Program-made: the position numbers and the translations under genes
Notes under the pieces: model-generated
Seen by the model: the letters and a program-made list of their open reading frames with translations, nothing else
Told to the model about the DNA's origin: nothing
Database searches by the model: none
Assembly (NCBI GenBank): GCA_947259495.1
Contig: CAMYLV010000002.1
Coordinates: forward strand, 209,922 to 273,921
DNA: 64,000 nt
From: an uncultured Desulfobacterales bacterium
GTDB lineage: Bacteria > Desulfobacterota > Desulfobacteria > Desulfobacterales > JAHEIW01
Reading direction: 5' to 3'
Part shown: in pieces, positions 25,184 through 33,642 of the stretch
Layout of the letters: each line of letters opens with the position of its first letter
Position numbering within the stretch: the first letter of the stretch is position 1

Positions 25184-27046
25184 TTATTTCACAGGTACGG
25201 CCAGGCTCAAATACTTATTTTTTTCTGTAAACATCAGTTTCTTGTCCACCATCATCTTTAAAAACCTTACAATTGAGTCATCTGGTATATCCGTAAATGT
25301 CGAGCAGATGGACTTAATCGGGCGGTGTCTCTGGCAAAATAGATAGATTTGTCTGGAAACGCCCACCAGGCGGTGAACGGTAGGCTCAGCCCGAAATCGC
25401 CGCTGGCGGATGATGATAAAATCTCTTCCGTCCCGTAAGCTTAAAATCGGCGCATCACCCGGATCCCTTTGAATTTCCGCGTACTGGTGTTGCCAATCAG
25501 AGATCTTTTTTTTCACCGGCTTCCAGATTTTTCTCTGAAATGTCAGATCTCCACGATAGGCCTGGATTAAAAACGGCAATGATCGATAAATCTTATCAGG
25601 GAACAGATAGGACCAGTTGGGGTGATTAAACACAACCTGGATCCCAAATTTTTTAGGCTGCTGCCACACGGGGCTTTCCAACCCCAGCCAGAAGCTAACC
25701 GCTTTGAGCGGATAAAACGGCAGGGCAAATTCGAGGGCGCGCAATGTTTCTGCCACATCCTGCTCATTACTTCCCGGAAACTGCAGGATTAGATTTGAGA
25801 TGTTGCGAATGCCAAGCGCCTCACAATTTTTCATAATTTCAAGATTCTGGATGGCGGTGGTACCCTTGTGCAGCTTCTTCAAGAGATTGCTGCTGAGAGC
25901 TTCTATGCCGATCTGGACTTCCCGCATTCCGCAAGCTCGCATGGCTGTTAATTCCCTCAAAGGTGTCGCCGCTCTGACCTCACCGAAAAGACGCAAATCT
26001 TTATTGAGCTTGGCAATTTGCGTAAATATGTCAATGGCATCTTTTTGGGGCAAGACATTATCCATCATTGCCACTGAAAGGGTTTGGTGTCGATTCGTCA
26101 AATGGTCGATTTCAGCAACCACCTGGGCCGCAGTCTTGCTGCGGTAACCGTCCCACTGGAGGTTGAGGTTGCAGAACGCACAACCCGTCACCTGAGCGGA
26201 TCCGACCGCGCGTTTCCACCAGCACCCCCTTGACGTTTCTACGGGCAGGGTCGGGAAGAAGCGCTTGCGGGGCTCAAATGTTTTGAGCAGGTTAAAATAA
26301 TCATCGTAATCCGGTGCCGGGAGTTCATCCAATGCCTTCAGTTGCGCAAAAACTGCTCTGGCAGGCCGCATTGAGTCCGTCTGTCGTGTGAAAAGCCCCT
26401 GAATGGTTGATTCATCCGGATCAGGCGGTGTTCGCCTAAGATTTTGAATTATTTTGTATAAAGGCAATTCACCTTCACCAGCCACAACCGCATTTATGTC
26501 CGGGAATGTTTTCAGTATATCCGGTGCGGCAATTCCCGGGGTTAAGGCGCCGCCAACAACGACCATCAGCTCAGGAAAATCCTTTTTGAGGCGTTTGATA
26601 ACATAAAGCGCGGATGTCAGCTGACACAGTGAGATGCTAAAACCCAGCAGCCCATAGGCTTGCCAATTCTGGCTGCGAATAAACGCGTCCGTCACCTTTT
26701 TAATCCGGCGGGTTAAGGTTTTGAATTCGACATTCCGCAATTTTGCCTTTCCGCTCGATTCTTTGCGAAAAAGCGCTTCGGCCTGCTGACTGCGCCCGGG
26801 ATACAGCAGGGCGGCATAGATACTTTCCGCCAGCCAGGTCCGCTCTGAAATTTCGTGGTAGATGCGATAACCGATGGTTTCCGCCAATTGCAGATAAAAA
26901 TGAAAAGTGTCAATCTGAAGCTCGGGCATACGGGCGTCTAAAAATGCTTTTAACGTTCCCAGCTGAATGGAAGGACGGCTATAAAGGGGCCATGGGGTGG
27001 AAATCAGTGCGATTTTATTTAAAGTTCGTATCGATTTGTTTTGCAT
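25184..27046 (-). CDS. B12-binding radical SAM protein of the RiPP-maturation C-methyltransferase type
   Basis: The 620-residue protein has an N-terminal cobalamin-binding-like domain (about 1-220; GLLGFSISLCQLTSALYVIKRL, VVGGALTP, VAGEGELPLYKII), then a radical SAM domain. The motif ETSRGCWWKRAVGSAQVTGCAFCNL matches the ETSRGCWW...CxxC of the RiPP-maturation radical SAM 1 family (TIGR03975), but the gap between the first and second Cys is 13 residues rather than the ~7 I recall. The C-terminal ~80 residues look like a winged helix ending KYLSLAVP, common in that family. These enzymes methylate unactivated carbons on peptides. No precursor peptide is evident within a kilobase on either side. 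Confidence 0.78.
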   Translation of the reverse strand: MQNKSIRTLNKIALISTPWPLYSRPSIQLGTLKAFLDARMPELQIDTFHFYLQLAETIGYRIYHEISERTWLAESIYAALLYPGRSQQAEALFRKESSGKAKLRNVEFKTLTRRIKKVTDAFIRSQNWQAYGLLGFSISLCQLTSALYVIKRLKKDFPELMVVVGGALTPGIAAPDILKTFPDINAVVAGEGELPLYKIIQNLRRTPPDPDESTIQGLFTRQTDSMRPARAVFAQLKALDELPAPDYDDYFNLLKTFEPRKRFFPTLPVETSRGCWWKRAVGSAQVTGCAFCNLNLQWDGYRSKTAAQVVAEIDHLTNRHQTLSVAMMDNVLPQKDAIDIFTQIAKLNKDLRLFGEVRAATPLRELTAMRACGMREVQIGIEALSSNLLKKLHKGTTAIQNLEIMKNCEALGIRNISNLILQFPGSNEQDVAETLRALEFALPFYPLKAVSFWLGLESPVWQQPKKFGIQVVFNHPNWSYLFPDKIYRSLPFLIQAYRGDLTFQRKIWKPVKKKISDWQHQYAEIQRDPGDAPILSLRDGRDFIIIRQRRFRAEPTVHRLVGVSRQIYLFCQRHRPIKSICSTFTDIPDDSIVRFLKMMVDKKLMFTEKNKYLSLAVPVK

Positions 27047-27439
27047 TTGTAGTCGGGTCTTGATGGTCGGTGTTCAAATGCCCGCCTGTTTTGACAAAGG
27101 TGTCGTTGACCCCGGATTGAATTTATTTTATACATACAGCCTGGGAGCTGAATTTGACAATGTTTTTTGTTGATCATGACTTGAAGGAGCGGGCGAAATC
27201 CCGCAGGTTGTGATACAACGCATCCGGGTGAATCTAATACAATCCCAAAACGGGGCCGCATAAACCGGCACCACTGTCGGGGTTAAATCTTAAAACCCGT
27301 ATTATAGGGATTGTCAAAAAAACGTTCCGGTATTAGAACGTTTTTTTCTACACCCCCTTATGCCGCACTTCCTTAATGCGGAACATTATTGTGGAAAGCG
27401 GTATAAAGCCGTTGCCAATCGCAGCAGAAAAGAATACCG
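27047..27439. other. Divergent region between the radical SAM gene and pyrD
   Basis: This 393-base gap contains repeat copy C at 27303-27405. The remaining 250 bases upstream of the radical SAM gene have no ORF that looks real and no strong hairpin. Promoters for both genes must lie here. Confidence 0.6.
27303..27405 (+). repeat. MITE-like interspersed repeat, copy C
   Basis: This 103-bp copy runs from TATAGGGATTGTC to GCGGTATA. The central AAAAAAACGTT / AACGTTTTTTT stem is intact, while the outer stem is weakened (ACACCC in place of ACAACC). Its right end supplies TATAAA at 27402-27407, 33 bases before the pyrD start codon. Confidence 0.85.
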
Positions 27440-28381
27440 ATGTGCAAAAAACCGGACCTAAGAGTGACCCTCGGCGATATGGAGCTTCAGAATCCGGTGC
27501 TTACCGCATCCGGCACTTTCGGCTATGCGCGGGAATTTGAGGGGCTTGTCGACCTGAATCGTCTGGGGGCCATCATTGTAAAAGGGCTTGCCTTGCGGCC
27601 AACCAAAGGCAACCCCCCGCCGCGGATTGTTGAAACCCCCTGTGGTATGCTCAACGCCATTGGTTTGGAAAATGTGGGCATTGACGCCTTCACGGACCAG
27701 AAGCTTCCGTTTTTAAAAACCCTTGCACCGCCGATCTTTGCAAATATCTACGGTACTTGCATTGAGGATTATGCTGAACTGGCAGCGCGCCTGGAAGCGC
27801 TGGAAGGCATTGCCGGTGTGGAGATCAACATTTCATGCCCCAACGTAAAAGCGGGGGGAATTGCCTTTGGTGCCGATGCCGATGCCGCCTATCAAGTGGT
27901 CAAGGCCGTGCGCGCGAAAACCCGTAAACATCTGATCGTAAAATTATCACCCAACGTGACCGATATTGCCCGCATTGCCCGATCGGCAGAGGCGGCAGGT
28001 GCGGATTCGCTTTCTCTGATCAATACCATTACCGGCATGGCCATCGATCTTGAAACCCGGCGGCCGAAGATTGCCAATATCACCGGGGGGCTGTCGGGTC
28101 CGGCGATCAAACCGGTTGCCTTGCGAATGGTCTGGCAGGTAGTTCAGGCCACCCAAATACCGGTAATCGGTATCGGGGGTATCATGACAGCAGACGATGC
28201 CCTCGAGTTTTTAGTCGCCGGAGCATCGGCAGTCCAAATTGGCACCGCCAATTTTATTAACCCGCAGGTGACCACCGATATCATTGACGGTATCGAACTG
28301 TTTTTGGCGCAAAGAAAAATTGCCAAATTAGCCGATCTTATCGGGACGCTGGAGACAAAACCGTCTGGTCCACTGGAGTAA
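27440..28381 (+). CDS. pyrD: Dihydroorotate dehydrogenase, class 1B catalytic subunit
   Basis: The 313-residue FMN protein has the family marks NPVLTASGTFGYAREF, PPPRIVETPCGMLNAIGLEN, VEINISCPNVKAGG with catalytic Cys, LSPNVTD and GIGGI. The serine of class 2 enzymes is replaced by Cys, and the length suits class 1B (PyrDB), which normally needs PyrK for NAD+ transfer. No pyrK is adjacent. It oxidises dihydroorotate in pyrimidine synthesis. The stop codon TAA at 28379-28381 lies inside the first octamer of a repeat array, so the final GPLE residues are partly encoded by repeat sequence. Confidence 0.93.
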   Translation: MCKKPDLRVTLGDMELQNPVLTASGTFGYAREFEGLVDLNRLGAIIVKGLALRPTKGNPPPRIVETPCGMLNAIGLENVGIDAFTDQKLPFLKTLAPPIFANIYGTCIEDYAELAARLEALEGIAGVEINISCPNVKAGGIAFGADADAAYQVVKAVRAKTRKHLIVKLSPNVTDIARIARSAEAAGADSLSLINTITGMAIDLETRRPKIANITGGLSGPAIKPVALRMVWQVVQATQIPVIGIGGIMTADDALEFLVAGASAVQIGTANFINPQVTTDIIDGIELFLAQRKIAKLADLIGTLETKPSGPLE

Positions 28382-28417
28382 TGGCGTGCTGGCGTGGCGG
28401 TGTAATGGAGCAATGGA
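28374..28417. repeat. Octamer array, TGGAGTAA sense
   Basis: Octamers in register are TGGAGTAA, TGGCGTGC, TGGCGTGG, CGGTGTAA and TGGAGCAA, then a partial unit. The first overlaps the pyrD stop. The array is complementary in type to the one at 28450-28481. Confidence 0.75.
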
Positions 28418-28449
28418 AATCTGTGCAGTCCAATCAGGTTTTCACCAAT

Positions 28450-28481
28450 ACTCCAGCACTCCAGTACTCCAATACTCCAGC
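28450..28481. repeat. Octamer array, ACTCCAGC sense
   Basis: Four octamers in register are ACTCCAGC, ACTCCAGT, ACTCCAAT and ACTCCAGC. The array ends one base before the leuA stop codon (minus strand). Together with the inverse array at 28374-28417 it can form a large hairpin between the convergent genes. Confidence 0.8.
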
Positions 28482-28482
28482 C

Positions 28483-30027
28483 TCACAGGACAATTGACTC
28501 TTTGACCGGGTGGGTTTTAAGGTATTCCAAACGGTTTAACCCGTTCACATAGGCTTTGGCACTGGCTGTGATAATATCCGGGTCCGCCCCGCGGCCCAAT
28601 GCCAGAAGTCCGTTTTCTCTCAGGCGAACGGTTACTTCCCCCTGGGCATCGGTGCCGCCGGTCAGGGCACTGACCGAAAAGCGTAACAGTTCCGATGCGG
28701 TTCCGGTGAGCTTTCCAATGGCATTGAAAGCCGCATCGATGGGTCCATTACCATAGCCCGCGCCCTGCATCGGTCTCCCGTTGACATCAAGCTTGACACT
28801 GGCCATGGGCAGTACGGTCGTGCCGGCTGTGACATGCAGGTATTCAAGCTTAAAAATATCAGCTGTTCGCAAGATGCCCTCGGTCACGATGACTTCAAGG
28901 TCTTCGTCGACGACGTGCTTTTTCTTATCTGCCAGTTCTTTAAATCGGGTAAAAACAAGGTTGATTTCTTCAGCGGATAAGTCATAGCCCATGGTCTTTA
29001 AGCGGGAGCGCAATGCATGTCGCCCGGAATGTTTGCCTAAAACCAGCCTGTTGGTACTGAGGCCAATCGTTTCCGGTTTCATGATTTCATAGGTCATGGG
29101 GTTTTTCAGGACGCCGTCCTGATGGATCCCGGCCTCGTGAGCAAATGCATTGGCGCCGACAACGGCTTTATTGGGTTGCACCATGATACCCGTGATCATG
29201 CTCACCAGCCGGCTGGTGGGATGAATATATTCGGTCTGAATGGAGGTCGACAGCCCTAAAGAATTGTTGCGGGTCACCAGCGACATGACAACTTCTTCCA
29301 GAGAGGTGTTGCCGGCCCGTTCGCCGATTCCATTGATGGTCACCTCAGCCTGTCGGGCACCGGCCGTAATGGCCGAGAGCGTATTGGCCGTGGCCAGCCC
29401 CAGATCATTGTGGCAGTGTACACTGAGCACGGCTTTATCGATATTGGGCGTGTGGGTGTTTACATAGCTAACCAGATCGGAAAATTCCTGCGGAAGGGCG
29501 TAACCGACGGTATCGGGCAAATTCACCGTAGTAGCCCCGGCCGCAATGACGGCTTCAAATACCGTGCAAAGAAAATCGCGATCGCTGCGGGAACCATCTT
29601 CGGCCGAAAACTCGACATTATCGGTCAGCGTTCTGGCATACTTTACCGCATCCACAGCGGCTTTTACAACTTCATCTCTGGACATCTTCAGTTTGTATTC
29701 CAGGTGAATGTCAGAGGTGGCAATGAAGGTGTGGATGCGCGGTTTTACCGCGTGACGGATGGCCTCCCAGGCGCGGTCAATATCGTTTTTTGATGTGCGC
29801 GCCAGGGCCGCCACTTCCGTTTTTCCCAGTTTACCGGCAATTCGCGAAACGGCCTCCAGGTCGCCATCGGATGCGGCCGGAAAACCGGCTTCCAAGATAT
29901 TAACGCCCAGTTTTTCCAATTGGGTGGCGATTCGCAATTTTTCGGCCGTATTCATACTGGCACCCGGACTCTGCTCACCGTCTCTCAAGGTGGTATCAAA
30001 TATCAGTACATGATCGTTCATTTTCAT
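28483..30027 (-). CDS. leuA: 2-isopropylmalate synthase
   Basis: The 514-residue enzyme starts with IFDTTLRDGEQSPGASM, the acetyl-CoA/metal TIM-barrel signature. SVHCHNDLGLATANTLSAI provides the HxH metal ligands. A C-terminal regulatory LeuA dimer domain (about 390-514) is where leucine feedback acts. It condenses 2-oxoisovalerate with acetyl-CoA, the first step of leucine synthesis. AAGGAG precedes the ATG. It is the last gene of the ilvB-ilvH-ilvC-cimA-leuA operon, 21 bases after cimA. Confidence 0.95.
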   Translation of the reverse strand: MKMNDHVLIFDTTLRDGEQSPGASMNTAEKLRIATQLEKLGVNILEAGFPAASDGDLEAVSRIAGKLGKTEVAALARTSKNDIDRAWEAIRHAVKPRIHTFIATSDIHLEYKLKMSRDEVVKAAVDAVKYARTLTDNVEFSAEDGSRSDRDFLCTVFEAVIAAGATTVNLPDTVGYALPQEFSDLVSYVNTHTPNIDKAVLSVHCHNDLGLATANTLSAITAGARQAEVTINGIGERAGNTSLEEVVMSLVTRNNSLGLSTSIQTEYIHPTSRLVSMITGIMVQPNKAVVGANAFAHEAGIHQDGVLKNPMTYEIMKPETIGLSTNRLVLGKHSGRHALRSRLKTMGYDLSAEEINLVFTRFKELADKKKHVVDEDLEVIVTEGILRTADIFKLEYLHVTAGTTVLPMASVKLDVNGRPMQGAGYGNGPIDAAFNAIGKLTGTASELLRFSVSALTGGTDAQGEVTVRLRENGLLALGRGADPDIITASAKAYVNGLNRLEYLKTHPVKESIVL

Positions 30028-30048
30028 TTGACTTCTCCTTTACGGCGA

Positions 30049-31668
30049 TTAAGCTGAATTCTCCATTCGGTACTGTTGCGCCTTGGCGAGCTTGAATTGA
30101 AAACTATCTGCCAAAGCCTGCCAGCTAGCCTCGATGATGTCCTCCGAAACACCTATTGTGCTCCAGATTTCGTTTTGGTCTCGCGATTCGATTAATACCC
30201 TGACCTTGGCGGCTGTACCCCGGCTGCCGTCGATAACCCTTACTTTGAAATCGACCAGGCGCATCGTATCCAGATCGGGATAAAATTTATCCAGCGCCTT
30301 TCTGAGCGCATTGTCCAGGGCACTGACCGGCCCGTAGCCTTCGCCGGCCGTAATTTCTTTTTTACCACTGACGCTGATTTTAATGGTTGCGTGGGCTGAA
30401 CAGGGTTGATCTTTGTCCTTTTCAATGGTGACCCGGAAAGATTCGAGTTCAAAATGGGGCTGAAATTGATCGGTAAATTTTTCCAGCAAGATTTTAAACG
30501 AACCGTCTGCTGAATCAAATTGGTAGCCTTCTTGTTCCAGTTGTTTGATCTCAGAAGCGATCTTGCGGCTGTCAAAGCCATTATTGCCGAGTTCGACGCC
30601 AAATTCCTTGGCTTTGTATTCCACGTTGCTTTTACCGGATAGATCGGAAATCAGCACGCGACGTTTGTTTCCGACCATTGCAGGATCCATGTGTTCATAG
30701 GCCTTCGGCGTTTTCATGATGGCGCTGACATGGATGCCGCCTTTGTGCGCAAAAGCGCTTTTTCCGACAAAGGGTCGCGAATTGAGGGGCACCAGATTGG
30801 CTGTCTCGCTGACATAGCGCGAAAGGTTTCTGAGTTTTTTAAGATTTTCAGCCGAGACACACGCACGACCCATTTTGACGTCTAAGATCGGAATAATTGA
30901 CGTTAAATCGGCATTGCCGCAGCGTTCTCCATATCCATTTATGGTCCCGTGGACCATGACGGCGCCTTTGTGAACGGCGCTTATCGAATTTGCGACCGCC
31001 ATGTTGCAGTCATTGTGGCAGTGAATTCCGATCTTGATGGAACTGTTTTGGGGCGGGTTCGCACAGAAGTCTTTTAATTCTTTATGAACCGCATCAATGA
31101 TCATCTCCAGTTCAAAAGGAAGCGTGCCCCCATTGGTATCACATAAAACAATAAAATCAGCGCCGCCGTCCAAGGCTGCCCCCAATGATTTGAGGGCATA
31201 GTCTTTATTGTCTTTGTAACCATCGAAAAAGTGCTCGGCGTCATAGACAACTTCGCGGTCATGTTGCTTTAAAAATGCGACACTGTCATTGATCATGGCC
31301 AGATTTTCCGTCAAGGTGTTACCCATGATCTGCTCGACATGCAGCTCCCAGCTTTTGCCGAAAACGGTCACCGTCGGTGTCTCGGTCTCAAGCAGTGCTT
31401 TGAGATTAGGATCCTCTTCCGGGCCAATACCGGGTTTGCGGGTCGAACCAAAGGCCGCCAGACGGGCCTGCGTGAATTTTACTCTTTTGGCCAGATCAAA
31501 AAATGCAACATCTCTGGGATTCGAACCGGGCCAGCCGCCTTCAATGTAATGAATCCCGTTATCGTCCAGACGCAGTGCAATATTTAATTTTTCTTCTGCC
31601 GAAAAGGTAATATTTTCTCCCTGGGTTCCATCTCTTAAGGTTGTATCGTACAGAAAGATTGGGTCCAT
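30049..31668 (-). CDS. cimA: (R)-citramalate synthase
   Basis: The ATG at 31668 has GGAG eight bases upstream and gives 539 residues; an ATG at 31686 is less likely. The sequence LYDTTLRDGTQGENITFSAE and GGWPGSNPRD mark the citramalate synthase branch (TIGR00977) rather than LeuA. GIHCHNDCNMAVANSI holds the metal-binding HxH. A C-terminal LeuA-type regulatory domain follows. The enzyme joins pyruvate and acetyl-CoA, giving 2-oxobutyrate for isoleucine without threonine deaminase. It is in the branched-chain operon between ilvC and leuA. Confidence 0.93.
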   Translation of the reverse strand: MDPIFLYDTTLRDGTQGENITFSAEEKLNIALRLDDNGIHYIEGGWPGSNPRDVAFFDLAKRVKFTQARLAAFGSTRKPGIGPEEDPNLKALLETETPTVTVFGKSWELHVEQIMGNTLTENLAMINDSVAFLKQHDREVVYDAEHFFDGYKDNKDYALKSLGAALDGGADFIVLCDTNGGTLPFELEMIIDAVHKELKDFCANPPQNSSIKIGIHCHNDCNMAVANSISAVHKGAVMVHGTINGYGERCGNADLTSIIPILDVKMGRACVSAENLKKLRNLSRYVSETANLVPLNSRPFVGKSAFAHKGGIHVSAIMKTPKAYEHMDPAMVGNKRRVLISDLSGKSNVEYKAKEFGVELGNNGFDSRKIASEIKQLEQEGYQFDSADGSFKILLEKFTDQFQPHFELESFRVTIEKDKDQPCSAHATIKISVSGKKEITAGEGYGPVSALDNALRKALDKFYPDLDTMRLVDFKVRVIDGSRGTAAKVRVLIESRDQNEIWSTIGVSEDIIEASWQALADSFQFKLAKAQQYRMENSA

Positions 31669-31797
31669 TAGGGTTCTCCAAACCATTAGGGCTTAAGGCA
31701 TAAGGCACCAGGCTCAAGGCGAAGGAACTCAATCCTATTAGCGATTAAACTTGCGAATTTTATTCCGCTGCCCTGGGCCTTGCGCCGCGCCCCCGAT

Positions 31798-32850
31798 TTA
31801 TTTTCTTCGGTTTTCGGGTCTGAGTGAACGGACGACAGCACCGGTTTGCCACATTTCGGATTCTTTGATGACAGTTAGTTCTTTATCGAGCTTTTCGCGA
31901 TAATCCGGCGCACTGTTGGCTTCCAGTACCCGTTTGGTTTCTTCACCGGCCACGACGCGTTCATACAGCGCCTCAAATACAGGGGCGACTGCATCCCGAA
32001 ATTGCGGCGCCCAGTCGAGAGCACCGCGTTGCGCTGTGGTGGAGCAGCTGGCAAACATCCAATCCATGCCGTTTGCGGCAACAAGCCGGATAAGGCTCTG
32101 GGTCAACTCTTCCACGGTTTCATTAAACGCTTCGCTCGGGCTGTGACCATTCTTGCGCAGCAGCGCGTACTGTGCCTCCATAACGCCTGCCAGACACCCC
32201 ATCAGGACACCGCGTTCGCCGGTCAAATCACTATAGACCTCATTGGCAAAGGTGGTTGGGAACAGGTAGCCGGATCCGATGGCAATTCCCAGCGCCAGAG
32301 CTTTTTCCCTGGCGTTGCCGGTGTAATCCTGATGGATGGCAAAACTCGAGTTGATGCCGCTGCCATCCAGAAAGTTGCTCCTGACGGTACGCCCCGATCC
32401 TTTGGGAGCCACCAGAACCACATCCACATTTGGCGGCGCAACCACACCGGTTTGCTGATGGTAAACAATCGAAAAGCCATGCGAGAAATAAAGCGTGTTT
32501 CCATCTGCCAGACATTCCTTTATCTGGGGCCACATGGTCATCTGGCCTGCATCTGACAATAGGTACTGAATGATGCTTGCCTGCTGTGCGGCTTCCATGA
32601 GCGGAAAAAGTGTTTTGCCTGCCACAAAACCATCCGCCACCGCCCGGTCCCAGGAGGCGCTGTTTTCGCGCTGTCCGACGATAACGTTGATCCCGTTGTC
32701 TCTCATATTCAACGCCTGGCCGGGGCCCTGGACACCGTACCCCAAAACTGCCACGACTTCATCTGCAAGCACTTCGCGGGCTTCCTGCAGCGGATACTCC
32801 TCATCCGTGATCACTTCTTCCATGGTCCCACCAAAATTGAATTGCGCCAT
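31798..32850 (-). CDS. ilvC: Ketol-acid reductoisomerase
   Basis: The 350-residue protein has the NADPH-binding VAVLGYGVQGPGQALNMRDNG, then VVLVAPKGSGRTVR and the knotted C-terminal domain with DLTGERGVLMG (Mg-binding Asp/Glu) and EAQYALL. Gly-Pro in GVQGPGQA replaces the more usual GSQGHA, as in one KARI subgroup. It rearranges and reduces acetolactate or acetohydroxybutyrate. AAGGAG precedes the ATG. It lies between ilvH and cimA in the attenuated operon. Confidence 0.93.
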   Translation of the reverse strand: MAQFNFGGTMEEVITDEEYPLQEAREVLADEVVAVLGYGVQGPGQALNMRDNGINVIVGQRENSASWDRAVADGFVAGKTLFPLMEAAQQASIIQYLLSDAGQMTMWPQIKECLADGNTLYFSHGFSIVYHQQTGVVAPPNVDVVLVAPKGSGRTVRSNFLDGSGINSSFAIHQDYTGNAREKALALGIAIGSGYLFPTTFANEVYSDLTGERGVLMGCLAGVMEAQYALLRKNGHSPSEAFNETVEELTQSLIRLVAANGMDWMFASCSTTAQRGALDWAPQFRDAVAPVFEALYERVVAGEETKRVLEANSAPDYREKLDKELTVIKESEMWQTGAVVRSLRPENRRK

Positions 32851-33066
32851 GCCAGCTCTCCTTTTTTTAATTACTCATTATAGGTAGTCATTGATGTATA
32901 TTTTGAACCATTGTTTTAAAAAAAAGTGTTTTTAATATCGCATAGGGCCACGCGCAAAGTACATAGCGTAGGAATATCATTTTTTTTAGTTCAAACGCTT
33001 TGCTCTATGCGCCATTTCCCGCGGAGAACGCAGTCCAGCGGGAAATTAGCCATTTAAGGATTGAAA

Positions 33067-33555
33067 CTATTTGGGTTCTCGATACAGCGCCAGCGTCCCG
33101 CTGCGCGCGATTTTTTTAATTCCCATTGGTTTGAGAAGATTGATCAGCGCTTTTAATTTGCCTTCATCCCCGGTAACCTCGATTATATAATGCTCAGCAC
33201 CGACATCAATTACTTTGCAACGAAAAATGTCGACAATTCGCAGAATTTCCGCCCGCAAATCCGGTCGTGCTCTGACACAGATCAAAGCCATTTCGCGTTT
33301 AACCGCCTTTGCACCCGTCATATCGCGCAGTTTTACGACATTGACCAGCTTTCTGAGTTGTTTTTCGATTTGCTCGATCACCGGCGGATTGGCTTTGGTG
33401 ACAATCGTGATTCTGGATATGTGCGGGTCCATGGTCGGTGCGGTGCACAAGCTTTCGATGTTAAACCCTTTGCCGCTGAACAGCCCGGCAACCCTTGAAA
33501 GTACCCCCGGTTGATTATCGACCAGCATCGTCATGGTATGTTTTGTTTCTTCCAT
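33067..33555 (-). CDS. ilvH: Acetolactate synthase, small (regulatory) subunit
   Basis: The 162-residue protein has an N-terminal ACT domain (HTMTMLVDNQPGVLSRVAGLFSGKGFNIESL), which binds valine for feedback inhibition, and the C-terminal AHAS small-subunit domain (MALICVRARPDLRAEILRIVDIFRCKVIDVG). Length is normal for IlvH. AAAGGAA lies before the ATG. It follows ilvB by 87 bases. Confidence 0.94.
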   Translation of the reverse strand: MEETKHTMTMLVDNQPGVLSRVAGLFSGKGFNIESLCTAPTMDPHISRITIVTKANPPVIEQIEKQLRKLVNVVKLRDMTGAKAVKREMALICVRARPDLRAEILRIVDIFRCKVIDVGAEHYIIEVTGDEGKLKALINLLKPMGIKKIARSGTLALYREPK

Positions 33556-33642
33556 CCAAAGGTTCCTTTTAGCGCTTATTCATTATTCAACTGCCCTTTA
33601 GCAGGGATTTGAAACGCTCAGTTTTGGTAAAAGATAACCCAC

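Noticed and set aside
27019..27261. 80-residue Cys-rich ORF as a RiPP precursor for the radical SAM enzyme
   Set aside because: It overlaps the start of the radical SAM gene in another frame, lacks a ribosome site and a leader-core pattern.
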